The notes under the pieces: model-generated
Told to the model about the DNA's origin: nothing
Seen by the model: only the letters and a program-made list of their open reading frames with translations
Databases searched by the model: none
Made by a program: the position numbers and the translations under genes
Part shown: piece after piece, positions 9,981 to 16,125 of the stretch
Position numbering within the stretch: the stretch's first letter is position 1
How the letters are laid out: the number at the start of each line of letters is the position of its first letter
Source of the DNA: DALYLB01 sp046154695
GTDB lineage: Bacteria; Acidobacteriota; Blastocatellia; RBC074
Assembly: GCA_046154695.1 (NCBI GenBank)
Contig: JBJXFI010000290.1
Coordinates: forward strand, 1-16,125
Direction of reading: 5' to 3'
DNA length: 16,125 nucleotides

Positions 9981-10956
9981 ATGCCCCGGCGACGATCTCG
10001 ACGCGCAGCGCATCGAGAATCGGCGGCATCTCCATGGCCAGCGCGCGTTCGGGCAGGTCGCTCCCCGCGAAGTGCAGCCCGACGGCGCGGCGGCTATTCA
10101 TATCCAGCCACCACGAACCGGAGTCTCCCCCGCCGCTCACCTGCTCGGCGGGGGATCGCGGCTCGATGACCATCACCTTTCGGATCATTCGGTCCAGCCC
10201 GCTGTATCTCATCCGCAGAATTGATTCGACTTCGGTCACGCGGCCGAAGGTGATCTCCGAATAACAGCCCGATTTGACGAGCTCCTGGCCGAGGTACGCC
10301 ATGCCGGCGCCCGTCACGGGCCCGGCCCCCAGTTGCTCGTTGATCAACGGGCGGTCTCCCGTCAGGCGGGCGACCGCGGCGTCCAGATTGAACGGCATCG
10401 CATCGCGGGCCAGGCGGGCGACGGTGTCCCTGCCGGTCCCGCCGTCCATCCGGCCCGGCTGAAAGATGCGCTGCCCGATCCTCGCGCCCCAATCCCCGGC
10501 CAGCACGTGCCAGTTGCTCAGGATCATCCGCTCGCCCGTCACTCGATCCGCGACCAGCCCGCCGAGCGTCCCCCGCCCGTTCTGCCTCTCGGAAGAGATG
10601 CTGACGCCTCCGCGCATCACCGCCTGGCGGTTGGCGCGCGGCCCACGCCGATCACTCCACGCCCACCAGTGCGGCGAGTATCGGCTCTGAATCACATCCG
10701 TCTCGAAATTCCCGATCCGCCCGGGAATCGGGCGTGTCGGTGCAATTCCCTCCACCGCGCGCGCGGACTCCAGTTGAAACGGCGTCAGCTTGCGGGCGAC
10801 GTGAAAGCGAATCGCCAGTCGATCTTCCCGAAGCTCTCCCGCCACCACTTTAAAGCCCAACCCGATCATCGAGACATTCGGATCGTAGAGATGTAGGCGG
10901 ACCGCCTCCTCGATGGTGATGCGCGCGCGCGCAATCGTTCGAATATCGACGATCAT
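9979..10956 (-). CDS. cytoplasmic trypsin-fold serine protease (S1-like, possibly NAL1-like)
   Basis: The 325-residue protein has the three catalytic residues of a chymotrypsin-like protease in the right order and contexts: His150 in ILSNWHVLAG, Asp192 in FNLDAAVARL and Ser279 in GGGDSGSWWLD. It has no signal peptide or membrane segment, which is unusual for this fold in bacteria and suggests a cytoplasmic enzyme, or one released some other way. The N-terminal 110 residues, with a MIGLGFKVVAGELRED stretch, form a separate small domain resembling the front part of plant NAL1-like and related bacterial proteases; this comparison is from memory. Substrates are unknown. A full AGGAGG (10962-10967 on the minus strand) five bases before the ATG fixes the start. 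The gene lies 115 bp downstream of an unrecognised gene on the same strand, the gap being filled mostly by a REP-like pair, and ends at the shared terminator. Confidence 0.82.
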   Translation of the reverse strand: MIVDIRTIARARITIEEAVRLHLYDPNVSMIGLGFKVVAGELREDRLAIRFHVARKLTPFQLESARAVEGIAPTRPIPGRIGNFETDVIQSRYSPHWWAWSDRRGPRANRQAVMRGGVSISSERQNGRGTLGGLVADRVTGERMILSNWHVLAGDWGARIGQRIFQPGRMDGGTGRDTVARLARDAMPFNLDAAVARLTGDRPLINEQLGAGPVTGAGMAYLGQELVKSGCYSEITFGRVTEVESILRMRYSGLDRMIRKVMVIEPRSPAEQVSGGGDSGSWWLDMNSRRAVGLHFAGSDLPERALAMEMPPILDALRVEIVAGA

Positions 10957-10961
10957 CGAAC

Positions 10962-10967
10962 CCTCCT
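10962..10967 (-). promoter_or_regulatory. perfect Shine-Dalgarno sequence of the serine protease gene
   Basis: AGGAGG on the minus strand, five bases before the ATG. It supports strong initiation at this start. Confidence 0.8.
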
Positions 10968-10989
10968 GAAATCGTTCGGATCTCCGTTC

Positions 10990-11059
10990 GGAGTTCCGCG
11001 TTTACGCGGTCTATTTCAATGTTTTACATTTGAAATGGACCGCGTAAACGCGGAACTCC
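10990..11059. repeat. REP-like inverted pair (REPIN-like) between two minus-strand genes
   Basis: GGAGTTCCGCGTTTACGCGG (10990-11009) has an exact inverted copy at 11040-11059; the perfect arms extend to 22 bases (10990-11011 and 11038-11059). Each unit has a GGAG head and its own hairpin (CCGCGT/ACGCGG around TT). The 26-base centre is itself partly symmetric, ATTTCAA facing TTTGAAAT. Known REP pairs are moved by RAYT transposases and lie between genes. In RNA the whole element could fold into one 22 bp stem and so separate expression of the flanking genes; that is inference. Confidence 0.75.
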
Positions 11060-11071
11060 AAACAACCCCGC

Positions 11072-11743
11072 TTACGGATAGATCTGGAAGCGGATCGGGT
11101 GATCGAACTGCAGCCCCGGCGCGCCGCCGATGAAGAGTTCGGGATCGATGTCGACAACCGCTCTGGCATACCCCGCGAATTGCGGCGCATTGGTGTAGGG
11201 CGGTGTGGCGCCATTGATCTCCACCGTGACGTTCATCTCATACATTCCCGGCGTCGTCGCCGTGAATGCGAGCAGATCGACGTACACGAACTGGCCCGGA
11301 ACCAGGTTGAATCCCGCGCCGGAATGGACCACGTTCATGTTCGGCTGCCCGAGCGTCCACGATGTCAGGTTGCCGGTCTGGTACCGGACCGTGTACGGCA
11401 GGGCGAAGTTCGACAACACGGTCGCGGCATTCGTTATTCCGCCCAGAATATGGAACGGATTGAGAATCATGATCTCAGCCACAAAGGCCGTCTCGCCGAC
11501 CTTGATCACCTGATGCGGCAGCAGCGGCGCCGCCGGCGGCGTGGGAGACGCGGGAATCTGGATCGGCCCGATGGCGAAGAGGTTCCACCAGCCCTCCGGT
11601 TCGGCAATCTCCTGACTCGGCCTCGCCATCGCTTCCTCCAACGCCGCAAGCACGCGCGCCTCGATCCGCGCCTTCACGTATTCGGCATCGGCCTGCTGCG
11701 GCGACGCGACCACCTGCAGTTCATTTGCTTTGAGAGTGCTCAT
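11072..11743 (-). CDS. unrecognised 223-residue protein, helical N-terminus and beta-rich body
   Basis: I do not recognise this protein. Residues 1-50 are charged and probably helical (an Ala/Glu/Arg-rich segment about 17-41), with no signal peptide. A Pro-rich linker near 62-78 leads to a beta-rich body rich in Val, Thr, Asn and Gly that reads like an immunoglobulin-type or jelly-roll sandwich, with no cysteines and no evident catalytic motif. GGAG nine to ten bases before the ATG (complement of 11753-11756) supports the start. It lies upstream of the signal-less serine protease on the same strand, separated by the REP-like pair. Joint transcription is possible, and the protein might be substrate, partner or target-binding subunit of that protease, but nothing in the sequence proves it. 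Confidence 0.72.
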   Translation of the reverse strand: MSTLKANELQVVASPQQADAEYVKARIEARVLAALEEAMARPSQEIAEPEGWWNLFAIGPIQIPASPTPPAAPLLPHQVIKVGETAFVAEIMILNPFHILGGITNAATVLSNFALPYTVRYQTGNLTSWTLGQPNMNVVHSGAGFNLVPGQFVYVDLLAFTATTPGMYEMNVTVEINGATPPYTNAPQFAGYARAVVDIDPELFIGGAPGLQFDHPIRFQIYP

Positions 11744-11863
11744 TTTGCATTACTCCTTTTCTGTTTCGTTTCAACCGAGGCCGCTCGACGCTCTCCAACA
11801 TCGGGGGTGTCTCACTGCCTCATCTGATCTAGCGGAAAGGAAAGCTCGAAACTTGCATGCGGG

Positions 11864-11875
11864 AGAAATATTTCT
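11864..11875. promoter_or_regulatory. perfect 12-base palindrome upstream of mutY, possible operator
   Basis: AGAAATATTTCT is perfectly self-complementary, and flanking GG/CC pairs extend the symmetry with one mismatch. It sits 34 bases before the proposed mutY start, in the divergent gap between mutY and the 223-residue gene. An operator role is a guess; a chance AT palindrome is also plausible. Confidence 0.2.
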
Positions 11876-11894
11876 TCCGAACTTTGAGGCTCGT

Positions 11895-11900
11895 GGAGGG
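11895..11900 (+). promoter_or_regulatory. Shine-Dalgarno sequence that selects the TTG start of mutY
   Basis: GGAGGG ends nine bases before the in-frame TTG at 11910. The next in-frame candidates are a GTG at 11946 without a ribosome site and an ATG at 12036 that would cut into the catalytic domain. Confidence 0.6.
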
Positions 11901-11909
11901 CGAATTGAG

Positions 11910-13067
11910 TTGAATCTGTGGTCGTCCTCTTTTACCGTACGCCACGTGTTCGGCACATCCGGGAACAAGCCCAGGGACGACGATCGGGCCTTCGGCGCGG
12001 CGATCCTGGCATGGTTCGACGAGCGGGCCGCGCGGATGCCGTGGCGGGGGAGCCGGGATCCGTACCGAATCTGGCTGTCGGAGATCATGCTGCAACAGAC
12101 GCGGATTGCGGTGGTCGAGCCCTATTACCAGCGGTTCCTCGAACGGTTCCCGACGATCGAGGCCCTCGCTGCGGCCTCGCCGGATGAGGTCTTGAAATGC
12201 TGGGAGGGTCTTGGGTACTACTCGCGGGCGAGAAGCCTTCACCGGACGGCCAAACTGATCGTCAGCGAACGTGGCGGCAAGTTCCCTCCGACGGCCGAGG
12301 GGCTGGAGCAGCTCCCGGGGATCGGCCCCTACACGGCGGCGGCCATCGCCAGCATCGCGTTCGGGGAGCGGATCGCGGCGGTGGACGGAAATGTGATCCG
12401 CGTCCTGACGCGGCTCCTCGATTTCGAGGAGGAGGTCGGATCGCAGCGCGTCGAGAGCGAATTGCGGGTGGCGGCGGCGGCGCGGCTTCCGGTCGAGCGG
12501 GCGGGCGATTACAACCAGGGGCTGATGGATCTGGGACGAACGGTCTGCGCGCCCCGCCACCCGAACTGCTCGCGATGCCCGATCCGGCGCTTCTGCCTCG
12601 CCCATCAGCGCGGAACCGTCCACCTGCGCCCGGTCAAGAAACGGAAGGGGCCGCTGCCGATTGCGCGGGCCGCCGCCGCCGTGATCCGCGACGCGGCCGG
12701 CCGCGTCCTCCTCGTTCAACGCCCGATGGACGGCCTCCTCGGGGGGCTCTGGGCCCTGCCCGGCGGCAACTGCATCGCCGAAGAGACCTACGCCGACTGC
12801 CTGCGCCGCAACCTCCGCGAATCGCTCAACATCGCGATCGAGATCGACCGCGAGATGGCGGCCGCCACCCAGGACTTCACCCACTTCCGCCTGCGCCTGC
12901 GCGCCTTCGCGTGCGATCTGATCGGCCGCGGACCGCAGCCCCGGAAAAAGACCCGCTTCGTCTGGGTCTCTCCGCGGAAACTCGGCAAATACAGCCTCGG
13001 CAAGGCCGATCGCGAAATCATCGAATCCCTCGATCAATGGCAGCCGCGATTGTTCGAGGAACCGTAA
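11910..13067 (+). CDS. mutY: A/G-specific adenine DNA glycosylase MutY
   Basis: The 385-residue enzyme removes adenine mispaired with 8-oxoguanine in base excision repair. The HhH-GPD domain spans about 28-230. It contains catalytic Glu58 in the SEIMLQQT motif, the helix-hairpin-helix LPGIGPYTA (135-143) and catalytic Asp159 in AVDGNV. The 4Fe-4S cluster motif is intact with spacing C-X6-C-X2-C-X5-C (Cys213, 220, 223, 229). Residues about 250-380 form the Nudix-like C-terminal domain that recognises 8-oxoguanine. The length is normal for MutY. The start is set at TTG 11910 because of the good ribosome site before it; about 25 residues precede the conserved domain. The frame remains open upstream to a TTG at 11730, but that would overlap the start of the divergent gene. 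The next gene begins 83 bases downstream and has an unrelated function. Confidence 0.93.
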   Translation: MNLWSSSFTVRHVFGTSGNKPRDDDRAFGAAILAWFDERAARMPWRGSRDPYRIWLSEIMLQQTRIAVVEPYYQRFLERFPTIEALAAASPDEVLKCWEGLGYYSRARSLHRTAKLIVSERGGKFPPTAEGLEQLPGIGPYTAAAIASIAFGERIAAVDGNVIRVLTRLLDFEEEVGSQRVESELRVAAAARLPVERAGDYNQGLMDLGRTVCAPRHPNCSRCPIRRFCLAHQRGTVHLRPVKKRKGPLPIARAAAAVIRDAAGRVLLVQRPMDGLLGGLWALPGGNCIAEETYADCLRRNLRESLNIAIEIDREMAAATQDFTHFRLRLRAFACDLIGRGPQPRKKTRFVWVSPRKLGKYSLGKADREIIESLDQWQPRLFEEP

Positions 13068-13069
13068 GA

Positions 13070-13101
13070 AGCGGCGAGCCCTGTCGCCGCTGCGCCGTTT
13101 T
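13070..13101 (+). terminator. hairpin with short T run after mutY, weak terminator candidate
   Basis: AGCGGCGA (13070-13077) pairs perfectly with TCGCCGCT (13084-13091) around a 6-base loop, two bases after the mutY stop. TTTT follows only after six further bases (13098-13101), so ending would be inefficient. TACAAT at 13106-13111 could be a -10 box for the peptidase gene, but no -35 box is seen at the right distance. Confidence 0.35.
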
Positions 13102-13150
13102 GATTTACAATCCGCGGGATTCGACACCAACCAATCGAGAGGATCACCCA

Positions 13151-15988
13151 ATGCGAAGAGTCACGTGCCTGATGATCGCGCTGATGTCGCTGTCGTTCGT
13201 GACGGCGGCGGCGCAGACGCGGCTGACCAGTCCGAAAGACCATTTCGGTTTCAATATCGGCGATGATTACCAGCTCGCCAACTACACGCAATACGAGGCC
13301 TATTTGAACCGGCTCGATCAGGAGTCGGAGCGGATGAAGGTGCTGGAGATGGGGCGGAGCGCGGAGGGGCGGACGATGCGCCTGGCGATCATCACCTCGC
13401 CTGAAAATCACAAGCGGCTGGACCGGTACCGGGAGATCTCCCGGCGGCTTGCGCAGGCCGAGGGGCTCACCGAGGAGCAGGCGCGCGCCCTGGCAAGGGA
13501 GGGAAAGGCCGTGGTCTGGATCGACGGCGGCCTGCACGCGACGGAGGTGCTCGGCGCGCAGCAACTGATCGAGACGATCTGGCAGCTCAACAGCCTCGGC
13601 GATGAAGAGACGCTGCGGTTTCTCGACGACACCATCATTCTCTGCTGCCTCGTCAATCCCGACGGAATGGAGCTCGTCTCGAACTGGTACATGCGCGAGG
13701 CGGATGCCGCGAAACGCAGCGTTGCCAGCATCCCCCGCCTCTATCAGAAATATATCGGCCACGACAACAACCGGGATTTCTATCTTGCGGCGCAGCCCGA
13801 GTCGGAGGCGATCAACAGGGTCTTCTATCATGAGTGGTTCCCGCGGATCGTGTACAACCACCATCAGACGGGGCCGGCCGGAACGGTGATGTTCGCGCCG
13901 CCCTTTCGGGATCCGTTCAACCACAATTTCGATCCGCTGGTGCCGCTCGGAATCGACCTGGTGGGCGCGGCGATGCATTCGCGATTCGCGGCGGAGGACA
14001 AGCCCGGCGTGACGATGCGTTCGGGCGCGAGCTATTCGACATGGTGGAATGGCGGGCTGCGAACGACCGTCTATTTTCACAACATGATCGGGCTGCTGAC
14101 CGAGACCATCGGCAATCCGACGCCGATGCAGATTCCGCTGGTCTTCAGCCGGCAGCTGCCGAAGGCGGACATCCCCTTTCCGATCGCGCCGCAGAAGTGG
14201 CGCTTCCGCCAGTCGATCGAATACTCGATCACGGCCAACCGGGCGGTGCTCGACGTCGCGTCGAGGTATCGCGAAACCTTCCTCTTCAATGCCTGGCGAA
14301 TGGGCATGAACTCGATCGAGCGCGGCAGCCGGGATCACTGGACAACCTCCCCGAATGATGTCGAGGAGGCGCAGGCCGCCTATAACCGCGAACGGGGCGC
14401 GCAGGAGCGGGGTGGCGGCAGCGCGCGAGCCGGCGACAACAACCCGGACGCGGAGCGTCTGCTCCGCGCGGGGCTGACCGGCGGCGCTCCGGCAAAATTT
14501 TACGAGATGATGAGAACACCCGAGAAGCGTGACCCGCGCGGGTACATTCTTCCCGCCGGCCAGCCCGATTTCCTGACAGCCCTGAAATTCGTCAACGCCC
14601 TCATCAAGAACGGGATCACGATCCACCGGGCGACGGCGGAATTCGAGGTGGCGGGAAAGAAGTATCCGGCCGGCTCGCTCGTCGTCAAGACCGCGCAGGC
14701 CTTTCGGCCGCATGTGCTGGATATGTTCGAACCGCAGAATCATCCGAACGATTTTCAATATCCCGGCGGCCCACCCGTACCGCCCTATGACAACGCCGGA
14801 TGGACGCTGGCGATGCAGATGGGCGTGGAGTTCGATCGCATCCTGGACGGTTTCGACGGCCCGTTCGAGAAGGTCGCCGGCCTGGTCAAACCCGCGCCCG
14901 GCAGCGTCCCGGCAATGGGCAATGCCGCCGTGTACTTCCTCGGTCATCAGGCCAACGATGCCTTCATCGCGATCAACCGGCTGCTGAAGGAGGGCGAGGA
15001 GGTGTTCTGGACCCGGCAGCCCTGGCGCGCAACGGGCGACACGACGCTGCCGGCCGGAACGATCGTCATCCCCGCGAAGGCGACGACGCGCGCGAGGCTG
15101 CAGAAGATCGCGGCGGACCTGGGGCTCAATTTCAGCGCCTCGACGGCCAGGCCCTCGGTCGAGCTTTATAAACTCCGCCCGCCGCGCATCGGATTGTGGG
15201 ACCGGTACGGCGGATCGATGCCCTCGGGCTGGACGCGTTGGCTGCTGGAGCAGTACGAATTCCCCTTTACGGTCGTCTATCCGCAATCGCTCGACGCGGG
15301 CAATCTGATCGAGAAGTTCGATGTCCTGCTCTTCGTCACGGGGGCGATTCCGGCCGCGCGCGGCGGAAGCGCGCCCGCGCCGGAGGAAGGGGGCTTCGGC
15401 CGCGCGCCCAACGCCAGCGAGATTCCCGAGGAGTTTCGCTCATGGCTCGGCAATGTCACCGCCGCGAAGACCGTGCCCCAGTTGCGGGCCTTTATGGACG
15501 CGGGCGGCGCGATCCTGGCGATCGGGGCCTCGACCAGCCTGGGATACCACGCAAATCTGCCGATCGCGAACGCCCTGCTCGAACGGCTCGGCGAGGCCAA
15601 CGACCGGCCCCTCTCGCGGGACAAGTTCTATATCCCCGGCTCGCTCCTCCAGGTGCGCGTCGACAATACCCACCCGCTCGCCTACGGCATGCCCGACCGG
15701 GTCGATGTCTTCTTCGACAACAGCCCGATCTTCCGCGTCAAGCCCGAAGCCCGGTTGAGCGGCGTTCAACCGGTCGCCTGGTTCGACAGCGATCGCCCCC
15801 TGCGCAGCGGTTGGGCCTGGGGCCAGCGCTACCTGCAGGACGGCGTGGCGGTGATCGACGCCGGCGTCGGCAAGGGCAGGCTCATGCTCTTCGGCCCCGA
15901 AATCGCGTTTCGCGCGCAACCCCACGGCACGTTCAAGTTCCTGTTCAATGGGCTCTATTACGGGCGGGCGGAAGCGGTGAAATGGTGA
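13151..15988 (+). CDS. secreted M14-family zinc carboxypeptidase-like protein with C-terminal extra domain
   Basis: The 945-residue protein starts with a signal peptide (hydrophobic 5-18, likely cut after Ala-Ala-Ala near 21). The peptidase domain spans about 40-400. It shows the zinc motif H-x-x-E (His129, Glu132 in GGLHATEV), the Asn207-Arg208 substrate-carboxylate pair in HDNNRDFY, the third zinc ligand at His237 or His238, and catalytic Glu318 in LLTETIGNP. The M14 set is therefore complete and the protein should be active on peptides or peptide-like substrates outside the cytoplasm. The roughly 540 remaining residues are unusual for a plain carboxypeptidase. Residues about 675-945, beginning near RPPRIGLWDRYGG, resemble the glutamine-amidotransferase-like/ThuA-like fold seen at the end of large M14 proteins; this is a tentative match. 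GAGAGG about eight bases before ATG 13151 supports the start. The frame happens to stay open upstream through mutY, which is not coding in this frame. Confidence 0.9.
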   Translation: MRRVTCLMIALMSLSFVTAAAQTRLTSPKDHFGFNIGDDYQLANYTQYEAYLNRLDQESERMKVLEMGRSAEGRTMRLAIITSPENHKRLDRYREISRRLAQAEGLTEEQARALAREGKAVVWIDGGLHATEVLGAQQLIETIWQLNSLGDEETLRFLDDTIILCCLVNPDGMELVSNWYMREADAAKRSVASIPRLYQKYIGHDNNRDFYLAAQPESEAINRVFYHEWFPRIVYNHHQTGPAGTVMFAPPFRDPFNHNFDPLVPLGIDLVGAAMHSRFAAEDKPGVTMRSGASYSTWWNGGLRTTVYFHNMIGLLTETIGNPTPMQIPLVFSRQLPKADIPFPIAPQKWRFRQSIEYSITANRAVLDVASRYRETFLFNAWRMGMNSIERGSRDHWTTSPNDVEEAQAAYNRERGAQERGGGSARAGDNNPDAERLLRAGLTGGAPAKFYEMMRTPEKRDPRGYILPAGQPDFLTALKFVNALIKNGITIHRATAEFEVAGKKYPAGSLVVKTAQAFRPHVLDMFEPQNHPNDFQYPGGPPVPPYDNAGWTLAMQMGVEFDRILDGFDGPFEKVAGLVKPAPGSVPAMGNAAVYFLGHQANDAFIAINRLLKEGEEVFWTRQPWRATGDTTLPAGTIVIPAKATTRARLQKIAADLGLNFSASTARPSVELYKLRPPRIGLWDRYGGSMPSGWTRWLLEQYEFPFTVVYPQSLDAGNLIEKFDVLLFVTGAIPAARGGSAPAPEEGGFGRAPNASEIPEEFRSWLGNVTAAKTVPQLRAFMDAGGAILAIGASTSLGYHANLPIANALLERLGEANDRPLSRDKFYIPGSLLQVRVDNTHPLAYGMPDRVDVFFDNSPIFRVKPEARLSGVQPVAWFDSDRPLRSGWAWGQRYLQDGVAVIDAGVGKGRLMLFGPEIAFRAQPHGTFKFLFNGLYYGRAEAVKW

Positions 15989-16015
15989 AATGGCGCTGAT
16001 GGGCCAGATGGGTGC

Positions 16016-16096
16016 GCCTGCGCCCTCGCAGGCTACGCGTGGCAAGGAAGAACTTTCAACCGCAGGCGGGCTGTCGCGGGCGTAATGCCTGCGAGG
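16016..16096. repeat. inverted repeats in gene-free DNA at the window end
   Basis: GCCTGCG (16016-16022) and CGCAGGC (16027-16033) form a hairpin with a 4-base loop. CCTCGCAGGC (16024-16033) also has an exact inverted copy at 16087-16096. The adjoining TACGC/GCGTA pair extends these arms to 15 bases with a 2-base bulge. The two foldings exclude each other. No T run follows, so it is not a standard terminator for the peptidase gene. It may be another dispersed repeat family; the 137 bases after that gene contain no gene I can support. Confidence 0.5.
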
Positions 16097-16125
16097 GGTG
16101 TGATTAAAAGTGGGACACAATTTCG

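Noticed and set aside
10919..10931. GC alternation (gcgcgcgcgcgc) inside the protease gene
   Set aside because: It encodes the ordinary Ala-Arg-Ala-Arg stretch at the protein start; too short to suggest phase variation.
12197..13150. A plus-strand frame that stays open from inside mutY into the peptidase gene, seeming to give a 1263-residue protein
   Set aside because: The first 318 residues overlap mutY in another frame, are Arg/Pro/Gly-rich and match no family. The ATG at 13151 has a ribosome site and is followed directly by a signal peptide.
15974..15993. Tandem GTGAAATG GTGAAATG at the peptidase stop codon
   Set aside because: Only two units of about 8 bases; no sign that it is more than a local slippage product.

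Overview
The window looks like chromosomal DNA from an Acidobacteriota-type bacterium. The GC content is high, and the large secreted protein at 7158-9902 ends in a domain resembling the TIGR03437 C-terminal family, which is strongly associated with that phylum. The multiheme-cytochrome/TPR gene next to an ASPIC/UnbV gene also fits, as does the large M14 peptidase. This assignment rests on recognised families and was not checked by a search. I see no tRNA, rRNA, CRISPR array, transposase or phage gene.

Left block (+ strand, 479-6931). After about 480 bases with no convincing gene come three co-directional genes. The first encodes a membrane-anchored pentaheme cytochrome c with C-terminal TPR repeats. 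The second encodes a lipoprotein with seven FG-GAP/VCBS calcium-type repeats and an ASPIC/UnbV domain. Four bases after its stop starts an N-acyl-D-amino-acid deacylase-type amidohydrolase. The first two probably act together in the cell envelope; the third looks translationally coupled.

Middle block (6932-9980). A promoter-like region precedes a secreted protein made of eight tandem DUF5666-like repeats plus the TIGR03437-like C-terminus. It ends at a strong two-part hairpin terminator shared with the convergent gene on the other strand.

Minus-strand block (9979-11743). A signal-less trypsin-fold serine protease (His150, Asp192, Ser279) lies downstream of an unrecognised 223-residue protein. 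The 115 bp between them holds a near-perfect head-to-head pair of REP-like palindromes with GGAG heads. A diverged relative lies at 31-92.

Right block (+ strand, 11910-15988). mutY probably uses a TTG start behind a strong Shine-Dalgarno sequence. It is followed 83 bp later by a secreted 945-residue M14 zinc carboxypeptidase-like protein with an extra C-terminal domain. The window ends in gene-free DNA with inverted repeats.

What deserves most attention: the REP-like elements, with compensatory stem changes between copies; the cytochrome/TPR/ASPIC module, with histidines in its membrane part; the eight-fold repeat protein; and the protease/unknown-protein pair. I did not find clear evidence for a wholly new multi-gene system.
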